Below are positions 12,451 to 25,035 of a DNA stretch of 53,500 nt, piece by piece. How positions within the stretch are numbered: the stretch's first letter is position 1; the number at the start of each line of letters is the position of its first letter. The notes beneath the pieces are model-generated. The model was given only the letters and a program-made list of their open reading frames with translations. It did not search any database and had not been told where the DNA came from. Position numbers and translations under genes: made by a program. This DNA is from Chrysomallon squamiferum (Eukaryota > Mollusca > Gastropoda > Neomphalida > Peltospiridae), in the NCBI GenBank assembly GCA_012295275.1, contig CM022665.1:20882150-20935649 (forward strand). Direction: 5' to 3'.

Positions 12451-13330
12451 TGGAATCAAAACAAGAATAAAAACATTATTTTTTTATTTTTAACTTAAAC
12501 AATTATAATAATTTAAAAATTCATATTCACAAATTTTTTGACTGATACTATATCAGCTGTCAGATCTTAAAACCAGAAATTTACCCTAACAGCAAAAAAA
12601 AAACAACAACAAAAAACAAACATTTATGTTATTGCACCATGTAAAAATATGTAAATTCAAAAGCATTTCATATAAAATAATTTAAATACAAAATGTTTAT
12701 AAATCTGGTGTATTTGAATTATATAAAATTATTTAAAATATAGATTTAAAAATATTTGTGTAGCCATTTACAAGTACATATATCAATGATTCTGAAATTA
12801 TTTCAATATATTAATAAAATCACAAAGCACATATTAACACCAATTTTCTAATTAAAAAATGGTTTTATTAAAATTATTTGCTAATTGTTTTGTATATATA
12901 TATATATATGATTACTTATATTAACACCTGTTCTCTAATTATAAATGTATGTAATAATAAAACCTTTTGAACTAAAAAACTAACAAAAAATAAATGTTTA
13001 ATTAATAAACATCAGCATACATCTGTATGTATTAACCTATACTAACCTTTAGTAAACAAATCATTTTTGTTGAACTGTCAAATATTGTGATTTCTCAATA
13101 AATCAACATGACTAGCTATTATGATAAAAGAATTTATCAATGTACAAGCAGAATAAATATTAAAAAAATGTTAAAAATTTTGGTAACAATATATATACAC
13201 ACTATTATTATACTGGTTGTTACTGTTACTACTATTGTTGTTGTTATGTTTTGCTAAACATTAAAAAAATTTATGACAAATTTATGACAAATATTTTTTT
13301 TTATTTATAAATTGTTTTAATTTTTAATTT

Positions 13331-13331
13331 A

Positions 13332-13382
<51 letters not shown>

Positions 13383-13421
13383 TATTTTCATTTATTTTTT
13401 TATTTATTTATTTATTTATTT
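13331..13421. repeat. (ATT)n then (TTTA)n microsatellites
   Basis: About 17 ATT triplets followed by several TTTA tetranucleotides. Confidence 0.95.
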
Positions 13422-13735
13422 TTTTGTACCCTTTTTCACCAATAAATAAGAATGTATGTACAAAGATTTTTGCAGTAATTAATTAGGTAGGAAAATAATT
13501 ATAATTATCGAGAGAATGAAGTGGAATGTAGTTCATTTGAGCAAAGTACAGTGATGAACCAGCAATATATTTTAATTAACTTCAAGAAAGTATTTTTAAA
13601 TAATAATAATAATAAATAAAAACAACAGAACCCAATTAATTCATTTCTCTATCCTCTGAGATAAATAAAATTATTATAAAGAGCATTCTTCTCTATTCTC
13701 TTTATCTTTTTATGTTTTGGTTTTCATCATCTGTT

Positions 13736-13736
13736 C

Positions 13737-13806
<70 letters not shown>
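13736..13806. repeat. (AAT)n joined to (ATT)n, palindromic microsatellite
   Basis: About 18 AAT triplets run directly into about 5 ATT triplets and then a T run. The two halves are complementary and could form a hairpin. Confidence 0.9.
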
Positions 13807-13904
13807 TTTTTTTTTTTTTTCCTGAAATAAATATTTTCTATTAAAGGACGTCATTCATTCATATAATACTGTTAAGGGGAAAGGTTATTTTTGAAAAAAT
13901 ATGC

Positions 13905-13905
<1 letters not shown>

Positions 13906-13954
<49 letters not shown>
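13906..13954. repeat. Poly(A) homopolymer of about 49
   Basis: An unbroken run of A lies just beyond the stop codon of the minus-strand LicD-like gene, where it reads as poly(T). Its true length is uncertain in any assembly. Confidence 0.9.
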
Positions 13955-13959
<5 letters not shown>

Positions 13960-13984
13960 CGGTAACAGTCGTAATCATTTAAAA

Positions 13985-14698
13985 TTAGACACAATTTGGA
14001 GGTTTCATCTCTAGCCACCAATCATCTGGGTAAAGATATTTCAGTATTTCTATGTTTTCATGTGGCACAGGCACAGGTTTACCGTACAACGTGGCTGTAG
14101 GAAATGGTGCCTCTAACAAACCTGACGGAAATGATATTGGTTTTGACTGGAACCACCATAAAAGATTAATTAACCATCCAGTCCTAAACATTTCGCCATA
14201 AAATGTCGCTAAAAATACTGTCACGTAACCAGTAGCACTGCCGTATTTTACTTCGTAATGGCCGTATCCCGAGTTATAAGATATGGATAATTTGTTTTTC
14301 ATAAACAAATCTTTCACGTTTTCATACTCCACCTTGTTTATATCTGCGTATTTAACACAGAAATCGACGTTATTATCCCACGGCAGAAGTTGTCCATTTC
14401 TCAGCGTTCCCCATAAAGTGCCGTAACATACAGCATGTGGAATGTGTAGTTCACTTAAAGCTTCGTGCATTTTGAACACAAGAATCTTCATGTCTTTTAG
14501 TACGGACTCAGGCATATTGCAGGGTGCAGGTTTATAATACCATTTCTGATCTGGCATTTTGAAATACGATAGAGAAGTGAACGAAACAAGTAGGAAGCAC
14601 GTCAAAAATCCGAACAGCAAAACAATAATGCACGTTTTTCTCCACGAAATACGACACATTCTGTACAAAATAGTTATAACTGTAGTAGCTGTTCCCAT
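13985..14698 (-). CDS. LicD/fukutin-family type II membrane protein
   Basis: This 237-residue single-exon reading frame is probably complete. A short basic N-terminus precedes one hydrophobic span (about residues 23-45), predicting a type II Golgi or ER membrane protein with a lumenal catalytic domain. The LicD nucleotidyltransferase fold is marked by CYGTLWGTLRNGQLLPWD (91-108) and the metal-site segment WDNNVD (107-112). Most family members, as remembered, have a run of Asp here; two Asn replace acidic residues, so activity is uncertain. The C-terminal YGKPVPVPHENIEILKYLYP (205-224) followed by DDWW also fits the family. Relatives (fukutin, FKRP, LicD) transfer ribitol- or choline-phosphate onto glycans; the substrate here is unknown. 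Mollusc and nematode relatives are often labelled W02B3.4-like. G+C is clearly above the flanks. It is divergent from HTATSF1. Confidence 0.8.
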   Translation of the reverse strand: MGTATTVITILYRMCRISWRKTCIIVLLFGFLTCFLLVSFTSLSYFKMPDQKWYYKPAPCNMPESVLKDMKILVFKMHEALSELHIPHAVCYGTLWGTLRNGQLLPWDNNVDFCVKYADINKVEYENVKDLFMKNKLSISYNSGYGHYEVKYGSATGYVTVFLATFYGEMFRTGWLINLLWWFQSKPISFPSGLLEAPFPTATLYGKPVPVPHENIEILKYLYPDDWWLEMKPPNCV

Positions 14699-14750
14699 GA
14701 CATATAAAATTATATTTATATACTTGAAAAAAGAAGGGAGATTTGTCTGT
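14699..14750 (-). promoter_or_regulatory. Probable 3' splice site just upstream of the LicD-like start
   Basis: On the minus strand, a pyrimidine tract (TCTCCCTTCTTTTTTCAAG) ends at the AG at 14724-14723. This is 24 bases before the ATG at 14698. It suggests that the coding exon is preceded by an intron and a noncoding first exon farther up, within 14.75-15.4 kb. Confidence 0.5.
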
Positions 14751-15712
14751 CACTACTTTTTCATCATAGTAAAAATGTGGTTTACCTTTTCATCTCATAA
14801 AAAGAATAACATTTTTTGTCTAATGCCATCTTAATTAAATATTATTTTAAAAATATTAAGAATAAACAGCCAGATGTTTTACAGTCATGATTGTTATATT
14901 TGCATACTTTGGTACAATGTAAACATAAGTTAATATAAAATTAATATTATGTGCATGCATTAATAATAATAATAGTGAGAAGATAGGCGTTGTTTTTGCA
15001 TAACCTCTGTCCTTGCAGTTCGGAATATTTCGGTACGCTACGATTATGCCAGAAACAAAAATTAGATTTAGTCTTTCCGGAACATTCCTTCCGGATATTG
15101 TCGTAATAGTGCAAAATACGGTATGAATTAAATTCGTAAGTTCTAATTGTTCTGCATAATATCCTAATGGTTGATTCAATTTAATATTTTCCAACATAAC
15201 TATCCTCTCTAGAAATTAATTTATTAAATTATTATTACCAACAATCGTAAACGTTATTGAGAAAACAAAACTCGACGAACTTCGAATGTGATTTTGCGGA
15301 TAGTTGTAATATTGTGTTAGTATTTTTATTTAATTTATAATTTTGTTTAATGCATTTCTCTACGAAACTAATATATTATATTAATTAAGTATGTATCATT
15401 TTAGCTAGGAAAGGAAATATTTTAGAACAGCGGCGATATAAATCATGAATACCACAAAACAATAATAATAATTACATAATTTATAAAACATTTTATGAGA
15501 GAGAGAGAAAAAAACGTTTTTACAAATAAAAGTGGAATGTAAAACTTTTTGAATTTCAGGTCCACAGTCTAATTTATATCTGTTAAAAATCACCGTCTGA
15601 AATCATAAAAATGATTTTTAAAAATGTAGTTTCTGAATATTTTCTTACTTTGATATTTGGAATTATTTCATAAAAACATTATTAAAATAATATCTATCTT
15701 TCTTTATAAACA

Positions 15713-15749
<37 letters not shown>

Positions 15750-15811
15750 GATGTTTTTGTTGTCCTATTATTTGTAAATATGATATTTATTTATTTTTTT
15801 ACTTATTTCAG
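14751..15811. promoter_or_regulatory. Divergent intergenic region between LicD-like gene and HTATSF1
   Basis: About 1.1 kb separates two genes transcribed away from each other, so both promoters and noncoding first exons probably lie here. The middle (about 14990-15300) is richer in CpG and more complex than the flanks. An (ATT)n tract occupies about 15717-15750. No TATA box or first exon could be fixed. The minus frame at 14856-15197 (113 codons, beginning MLENIKLNQPLGYY) has no recognised relative and is not called as a gene. Confidence 0.45.
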
Positions 15812-15973
15812 TAGCGTACAAATCTGAACAAAATGAGTGATGATTTTGAAGAGCAGCTTCGCTTAGAGGCAGAGGAACAGAAGAAGGTGCAGCACACTGG
15901 AGAGGGGACGTACACTGACAGTGATGGGACTCAGTTTGAGTGGGATCCTGTCAAAAAAGCCTGGTTTCCAAAA
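15812..15973 (+). CDS. HTATSF1: HTATSF1 exon with start codon (coding 15833-15973)
   Basis: The acceptor TTATTTCAG ends at 15811, 21 bases before the ATG, so a noncoding exon lies upstream. It codes for 47 residues ending AWFPK, and the donor GTAAGA follows in phase 0. The start MSDDFEEQLR parallels the acidic FDEQLR start of vertebrate Tat-SF1. Confidence 0.92.
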
Positions 15974-17571
15974 GTAAGAAACACAAAGTTTGTTCTTTCA
16001 ATTTTCATCCTTGCTTTCTGGGAGTCAAATATCACATTTGTTGATATTTAAATGTTGTATGATATTTCTTGTTCCCATCATTTTCTTGTATTCTGGATAA
16101 AGAATTGTGTGTCATGGTTTATCAAAAATAAATATAAAAATTATTTATAATTTTTGTCTAAGATGTTAACAGATGTTTTCAGCAGTGAAATAAATCCAGT
16201 TTACAGCTTAATATGTACACATTTATAGATATGTCTTAACATCAGACAAATCAAATCACAATAATATGCTTTTACATCATTCAGCCCTTATTATTATTTT
16301 GTCTATTGTTTTAAATCTGTGATGATATTCTGAGAAAGTCTGAAGGGATTATGTAATGGGAGATAAATAACATGGGGTTAAAAAGTACACTGTAGGCTCA
16401 CACATTCTAACAGTTGTTAGAAAAAAGAATCATTTCAGTGTTGTCACTTTTTTGTTTGTACAGTGGTACCTTGTCGTGGTTACCTTGTCACTATTGTGTT
16501 ATGCTCACGTTTTGTGCAGTATTTTGCAAAAAAAATTATTTCTAACCCTGGATCCTAAGAAAGTGAATAAAAAGGAAAGTGCTGAGAAGAAGCGGATGAT
16601 GTCCATTGAATTAAAGCATGAAATTATAGAAAAACGTGATGAGATTTGCATGTAGTCAACTTGGCTTGGTAGTATTTCTACGATGTGTACCACACTGATG
16701 CAGAAGGAGTTGATAAAGGCTATAACTCCAGCCAAAGGCTTTAAAGTAATTTATCTGATCTCCAAGATAAATACACTTTACAAAACCAGTTTATTTCTTT
16801 ACATTCTCTGTTCCTTTGTTTTTTTATACAATATTTGTCATTTGTAAATACATTTTTCTTATTTAGAAACGCGTTAAAAAAAATGTGGGGTGGTTATTGG
16901 AGGGGCTGGAACAGATTACTGGTATTTCAATAAACTTCAGTTGGGGAAAACTGATTTGATATATGAGCAAATTGAGTTACGAGCTCGGTCACAGAACGAA
17001 TTAAACTTGTAAGTCAAGGTACCACTGTATATATATTTCTTTTGTTTGTTTTTAATATTTATGGACAGATAGACATACAGACAGATTTGCATTAAACCTG
17101 TTTGTCAGTGAAAAGTGTAACTATGTACTGATTATACTGGTAATTTTTATCATTGAAAAATGAATTTCAGATTGATGAGGACTTCATAGCTCAGTATCAG
17201 ATGAATTATGGCGTAACACAGACGACAGACAGCTCTGACAAAAGTGGAGAGCAGCAACCAGCAGAGGGGTCAACGAGTAAAGAGCATGAGGACTACTGGA
17301 GGGACTATTACAATTACTACTACCACTACAACCAGGCTGGGTCTAGTGTGAAAAATGGAAAAGGGAATAAAAAGGCTGAGACGGCGGTGGATTATACGAG
17401 TGACGAATATTGGGATTATTATCGGTATTATTATGATAATGAGGGAGAGGAAAATGACCAGCAGAATGAGGAGAAAGAAAAGGAAGTTGGTGCCACAGAT
17501 CAGGAGGAAGGAAGTAAAACAGAAGAAGAGAAATCGGAAGAATCAGCAGGGCAGAAGAGAAAAGCTATTGA

Positions 17572-17605
<34 letters not shown>

Positions 17606-20600
17606 CAGTACCTTTAGCAAAGCAGTGATCATTATTCATCTCTGATTATGTTTTCAGATATTAACTAAATCTGATATATTAACATTTAAGTGTTTTACGA
17701 TATTTAACCAGATCTTTGTTCATTTTACTTGGTATATAAATATTAAAATATTTTGAGATATTTACTAAATTTGGTAAATTATTCATTTAATGTGAAAATG
17801 TTTTGAGATATTAACTAAATCTGGAATATTGATGTTAAATTGTTTTGAGGTATTAACAAAATCTGGCATATTAATGTTATAATGTTTGGAGGTGTTAACC
17901 AAATCTGGTATAAATATTTAAGTGATATATGATTTTTAACCATTTCTTGATTCATTTTATTTACTAAATTTGGTAAATTAATGTTAAAATGTTTTGAAGT
18001 GTAACTAAATTTGGTATTTCAGTATTTAACTTCTAAATATGTTGTGACTTTAGCCAGTTACTTATTCATTTATGTTTCTGATTCACACAGGCTGGTTTGA
18101 ACATGACTCGGAGAAGAGTCAACATGTGTATGTTTCCGGACTTCCTACTGACATTACTGATGACGAGTTTAATGAACTGATGTCAAAGTGTGGACTCATC
18201 ATGTATGACCCTTTCACTCACAAACCTAAGCTTAAACTCTACAAAGACTCAAACAAAAAACCAAAAGGAGATGGACTTTGTTGTTACATAAAGGTAAAGT
18301 GTTGCATATTTTTAAACTTAAAAATTAAACACATACACACAGAAAAATTAAAAATAATTTAAAAAATCGTACAAGTTATTAATTATCTTCATTCTGTCTA
18401 CTGTAACTTGTTATTTCATAAATGTAAAATTACCAGTTGTTTAGAAATAGTTCCCAAAACCTAGCAGATACATATTTTCTTATTTCATCTAGAGAAACTG
18501 ATATAATAAGTGATATTCTACACTATTATTTTATGGATAAAAATGACTACATTGTCTAACAGATGTCACTAATGTAAACAATCAGTTGTACATGTTTATA
18601 ACATAACGTGTTGACATGGTATTTGATTTATTGTTTTAACAGAGTGAATCAGTCGACCTCGCTCTACAGATTCTGGATGGGTATTACATTCGAGATCAAA
18701 TGATCACTGTGGAGAAGGCAAAGTTTGAAATGAAAGGCTCATTTGATCCCAACAAGAAGAAAAAACTGAACAACAAACAGAAGAAAAAACTGAAAGAGAA
18801 ACAAGAAAAGTAAAATTCAACTTGTCTGTTATTTAAATAACTATGTTTTAAATTTGATGTGCTAATGTACAGATAATTCATTCTTTGCTTGTCAGCTGCA
18901 TAATCTCTTCAATATTTCAGTATATTAAAAAGAAGCATTTTTATTCTCATGTTTATTTTTTGACAAAAATTATTTCCTTTTTATTCCAGATTTAGGATAT
19001 GCAGTATTTTTCTAAATAACAAAGAAATGCTTATAATTTTTTGGCTTTGGACATAAGAATATAAACTAATAAATCATTTTTAGAAAGACAAGATAATAAA
19101 AAAGAACTAAATAACTAACAGAACAATTTTTATCACTCAGATTGTTTTCTTGGTTACCTGATGAACCAGCTGCAGTGACCAGAAAGAAACATGAACGTAC
19201 AGTCATTCTCAAACATATGTTTGACCCTAAAGAATTTGATGTAAGTATATATATTGATTTATATTATTTACCTTAAACACATTTTATATTACTTCTCTCA
19301 AATATGTGTTTGACCCTAAAGGTTTTGATACAGACTTTTATATTATTTCTCTTAAACATATTTGACCATAAAGAGTTTGATATTTTTTATTATTTCCTGT
19401 GTGACAGCTGTAAACATTGATTTTGTAAGGTGAATGTTTGTGTGTCTTTGTTATGAGTGTTCATTCAGTGTATACAAAATACATTTACTTTACTTTCTAT
19501 ACTGATAAATGGTTAAACAGTTGTCATCTAGGAACAACTCAGGTGGTAAATCTGGCACAGTATTTTTCACTCTCCTGCCTTTTAATCTTTTTCACTTTAA
19601 TTGCTTGTTTTGGTTTCATGTGACAAACCCCTTTGTTGTTGTTTTTTCTCAGTACACTGTGCATAAATCTAACATTTTGATACCCTTGAACAGTAGCATA
19701 ACTATTGGATAAAATTACAGGTTTGTTTTCAATTGCAGTAAATTATATTAACAGTGTAATTTTATTAACTAGTTAGGTAGTAATATGATAAAAATTGGTG
19801 TGTGTGTCAGAGAAATTTCAAGACTTATAACATGAATCTGTGTAGCTTTCTGTGTCAACTGTTATAAGCTTGTAAATCAGTATGGCTGCAATATGTTGCA
19901 CAATGGACACCTCAAACAGTCCAGTGACATCAGTGAAAACATGGAGTCTATCTGATTTTATTTAGAGTTGTCTTATTGAAACAATTATTTTTAAAAATAA
20001 ATATTAATCATAATAATGAAACATAATTATCTTTAACGGGAAATATTAGTCATTATAAATGTACATTTCTGATTCATGTGAAAAAATGTATTAACTTTGT
20101 TCATTGGTTACACTAATTTATGTGTTTATTATTTTATTTTTAAACAGAATCATACACACACACACACATATATATAATTTTTATTTTGTTTATTTCTGTT
20201 CATTCAGTAAAATTTCATATTCATTTATAAAGTAAATTCACTTCTGACATGGTTTGAGAAGAAAATATATCTTTGTATAAAAGTAATGATAAATCAGCAA
20301 GGAAAAAAGTAATTTTGCTGTACAGTTGCCTCCCTTGGATCACTGATGTATTTAAATTACTAAGACATGTAACAAGTAGAACTGTTGTTTGTTGTGTGTC
20401 TGTCTGTTTGTTGTTAGTTAGTTTGATGTTACTACAGTTCATAATGTTTATTTTTTAATATTTCAATATCATAACAAATATTTGGAGATGAGACAAAAAG
20501 AAATATTCTTAAGCTTTACACCTGTATTGGCTTCGTTCAAAAGTTCACAGGTTTTTAAAATGAAATTCAAAGACATTATTTTCATATTTTTACATAAATG

Positions 20601-21291
20601 TATTCAAGTGATATTTAGTTCTACTTTTAGAATAGATATACAGATCATATATGTCAGTTAAGCATGAAATGAAATCACATGCTCATTGGCCACACACTTA
20701 AAAACACTACAATCATTTGCTCCAACCCATATGTTAATGTTAAAACAATTTACATAGAGACTCTAATACAGCAATATGTGAAAAGTAAATAAGAAACATA
20801 TTTAACACATATTAAATTATCTGTAAGAGTCTTAAAATATTTTATGCATCTCCAGAGAATTTATTTATTTACACCTGCCATGGCCGTAACTAGACTCTTT
20901 GAAATGATGCAAAAAAACTTAATTGCAGAGCAGGGCAAAACAATTTAGGCGAGGGATCTGGGGGCTGCCTAATGCATAGATATAAACATATTTATTCAGT
21001 GGATATTATCATTTCTGTTAAATAAAGATTTATATTTTATATTTTTTAAATAATATCTTTGTATATAAAAAATTCAATAAAAAAAAAAAAAAAAAAATTG
21101 TTTTTTTAAAAATCAATAAAAATGTCAATTTTGGTATACAGCATTTGCCTCATTTGCCTCAATGTAGTTGTGGCCTTGCCTGCATATGCATTATTGTTAT
21201 CACTAATTGCAGTCATTGAATCATGTAGTCTGCCACTTTCATTTGTGTTTTTTTGACTACACTTTCTTTATGCTTTACAGAGAAATGTTTA

Positions 21292-21328
<37 letters not shown>

Positions 21329-22171
21329 TATTTATAGCTGTTCTTCCAATAATTTTCTAATGGTAATAAACAAACAAAAGTAAATAAATGATTTCAGTAA
21401 TTTTTAATTTTTATTTTTATTTTTATTTTTATTTTTTTCGTTTCTGAGTAAACTTAATGTATTGTCAAACTTCATTATTAGTAAAGTTTGAGCACGAGTG
21501 ACTATGTATTTACTGCTGTGTGTTTCCACTATATGTTCTCTTTAAGTAAGACTTCATTGTTTTTATGCTATGACAGTATTTTGGTTACAATATAACAATA
21601 CTGTTAGAATGTGGAAAACATAATATGTTGTACACTAATTTTTTCTTACAATGTGGAAACATGATTTAAAAGCAGGTTATAACATGTTATACATTATATA
21701 GTTTTCTATTGTATGGATGCATTATTACAATGTGGAACTGATAATGTGAAATATATAATTAAAAACATGATATAACACACACACATACACACAAATCTGA
21801 TTATAACATGTTGTCTACATTATAAATTTATTATTACCTTATTTCCCATCCTGTGAGCATGTTTATCATTTCTCAGTGTGTCTAGATGTAAAGTTAATAC
21901 ATGAAAATATTCTGCCAGTGTAACGAGTCTATAGGGCTGGTTTGTAAGAACACATTGTCAGAATTCTGTGTTAATGAAGGGACCCCAGTGTTGGTGCTGT
22001 CCATTTAGCACACAGCTGATGTTGTTGTAGCTGTTCTGTTGATGACATGGACACCTATGGGCATGTTGATGACTTTTTGTGTTTTTTGTCAGATAAGACC
22101 ATCTCTTGTTAATAACAACACAGCGTTCTTGCTCTATAGGCTTTTTGCTGAAGAGTTGTGTCTTTTTTTCT

Positions 22172-22215
<44 letters not shown>

Positions 22216-25004
22216 ATATTGACATAAATATGGAACAAAATTTCTATCAGTCTGCCTCTTATTTCTAGTTATATATTTAAAAAAAAAAAAAAAATCTTTA
22301 TTTTCTATTCATAATACTAACCACTATGCTTAACTAGTTTGAGAAAATTGAGATTCAGTATTAAATTTTATTATATTAATGTTAATAATCTGGTATTAAC
22401 TATTTATAATTCAGTATAAACTTTTTATTATATTAACTATTAATAATTCAGTATTAATTTTTTGTTATTTTGACTTAATAATTTAATATTAACTCTGTGT
22501 GTGTGTGTGTGTGAGTTACACTGGGATGTTTTGTGTATGTACCCAGTGTGCATCATTATTAAAAAATTGTTGTTAGCCCACATGTTTGGGAGAGAAACAT
22601 TTCTCAATCAAAGCCACATGTGTTCAAACACTGGGTTTCCATTCAGAAAATAAGTCAAGTCACACAAGTGAAAGAAAAACTGATGGTAACATAATAGCTG
22701 TAATGTTTGTTATGGGAAAGCAGGGCTATGCTGTTACATTAGTTCTAACACATTCACATTTGCCTTACTGTCTACAAAACTTTTATGCTGTTGGTTGTTT
22801 TGTTTTTTTCTCATTCTCTCAATTTATTTTCAGCTTGTTCTTAATTCTTAATTTCCTTTTATCTTCTTAATTTAGAATTCTTTCTCTCCAGTCTTTTGTA
22901 ATTTTGTTTCTATCTAAATTTTTTACCTCTTTATTCTAGCCCAGTGTTTCTCTTTTCTTGTTTCCTCTTTGCATCTTTTATTTTGTTGGTTTCATTTCAT
23001 TTTTGTCTTGTTACTTCTCCACTGCTTAGTTCTTTTTCACTCTCTCTGTTCTTCATCCACACTTCTGTCTCTTTCTTTCTTTCTTCCTTTCTTTCTTACT
23101 GATTATTCTTTTGTTTTACTTCCATCTAAACTATCTTTATTTTAGTACTCTATACTTTTGTAATAGGTGGTCTTCAGTTATGTCTGTGAAAAATCCTCAT
23201 AGGAATTTTTAGATCCTGTACAAGCCACTATCATACAAATACACTGTTCCACATGAATACATTACTATATGTAACTGTGTAACTATATATGAAGGACACT
23301 GTCAAAAATATGAAATAACACAAAGCATGCACTGTAAGGGTTTGATCCTGCAGACATTAGTCTATTAGGTTTTTTATGATTAGTTTATAAGGTGTTTTCC
23401 TTTACAAGATGTAGCATGCTTTGAGAAATTGTAAGATACATTTCCAGTGTTCAAGTTGTTAGGAGTAGGTTGATATATGGAGTGGGTAGGGTGGGGCAAG
23501 TGGGTCTGATCACAGGTTAAATTCTACAGTTAGCTGCAGATGGCTAGCGACAGGCGGGAGAGAATGAGGTAATCAATCCCAGCATGCTGAGGTGGGTCAC
23601 AAATTAAAATCAAATGAGCCCATCCCAGCTGGAGTTAATAAACTTTGACAAGTTTCATTTTCCAGTTGAAGACAATTACACCGGATTAGAAACCCACATA
23701 ATATTTCTCAAATTATAGAAATGGAGATGCTTGTTAGATAAAATGAAAGTGGTTTTAACACTGTGTCGTTCTGCTGTGTTGTTTTTACTTTCAAGAATTT
23801 TATTATGTTTTCTTTTTCTTTACTTTTTTCTTTCCATTTTTTCTTTCTTTTTTCTGTCATTCCTCTTTTCATTATTTTTTTAATTTTTTTTTCCAAAAAG
23901 CATGAATTTCGGCTACTCTACACAATATACTTGTTGTTTGCATTTCAAAGGGTTTTTTTAATGTTTTTTTCCCCTATTTTCTTTTTAACATTTTTCTGTC
24001 TGTATTTTATGCATTCTGTGTAATGCATTCTCTATACAATTCATTCCTTATTATTTAGATATACAGTTATTTATTTATTTATCCTACAATTATGTGTTGA
24101 TTTATCAGTTTCATACATACAACATACAGCTATCACAGTCTGTGTCAGAATGAACTATTTAAACATTACTTTGGATTTTTTCAGTAATATTCAGCTGTTT
24201 GATACGAATCAGTAATTAATTGAGACACAAAATTATAGTCTATGCTTCAGGTTATTTTCTTAGACAACATTTTCAAATCTGACTTATTAGTTTTCTGTCA
24301 CTCGCTGCTCTAATACATACCATCAGAAGAAAAAATAACTATATACTTCTGTTCCATTCACAACAAGGAATCTTATTGTATACCTCCCATTAGGCAGGAC
24401 AGTGCATACCATACACTTTGACATACATAGCTGACACACTAAATCACACCCAGATGGTATTAATTTACTGAAATATAGATACTTTGGTGAAATGAGACAG
24501 ATGATGAAATTACATGACAGGCACAAATATCATACGTAACTAATTTAGACATCTCTGTGTTCAGTCAACACTGATAGGTTACTGTGGTAAGATAGAAACA
24601 TCTTATCCATGACATATCAAACAGGGTAAGACCACACTGAAGGATATCAGACATTGTGAGTGACAGAGTGAGAGAAAAATATTTAACATTCCACTTGTGA
24701 CAGATTGTGTGACTGGAAGGAAATATTTGGTTGAGATTTAAATATTTCTGAATTAAGAAATAATGTACACCCTGTTCTCACACTATATTCAATATTATGA
24801 GATATCTCTGTGGAGATTAATTTAATTTCATCAGTTTCAACAAAGAGCTGATACATTTTCAGTTTAAATGAAAATATAATTTTTTAAAATCAAAGGTTCT
24901 TTCATTCTTAGGCAGATCAGTTAGTTAAATAATTTTTGAAATTTGTATTCTGAATTTAAAAGAATAAATTAAAAAAAAAGTAATAATAATAATAATAATA
25001 ATAA

Positions 25005-25035
<31 letters not shown>

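Larger units (their letters stand above)
9753..13984. other. No gene recognised; microsatellite-rich and CpG-poor
   Basis: The stretch contains long A/T runs, AAT, AAC, AAAT and AAG microsatellites and one decayed tandem repeat (11565-11925). The plus frame at 9666-10082 (138 codons) is Lys-rich and low in complexity and resembles nothing recognised. Scarcity of CpG here matches the body of HTATSF1, hinting at an unseen, germline-methylated transcription unit. Confidence 0.45.

Noticed and set aside
14856-15197. Minus-strand 113-codon frame
   Set aside because: It lies in the presumed divergent promoter region, has no recognised relative, and its second half is low complexity; kept only as a remark.
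16452-16655. Plus-strand 67-codon frame with Lys-rich helix-like sequence
   Set aside because: It is the broken N-terminus of a pogo/Tigger transposase inside a transposon with TA duplications, not a host gene.
17606-17645. CAG after the poly(T) as a possible acceptor with a microexon
   Set aside because: The only 16-base microexon that would restore phase contains an in-frame stop.
23340-23720. Possible SINE in HTATSF1 intron 5
   Set aside because: Pol III A- and B-box-like words are weak and in the wrong order, and there is no tail or duplication.
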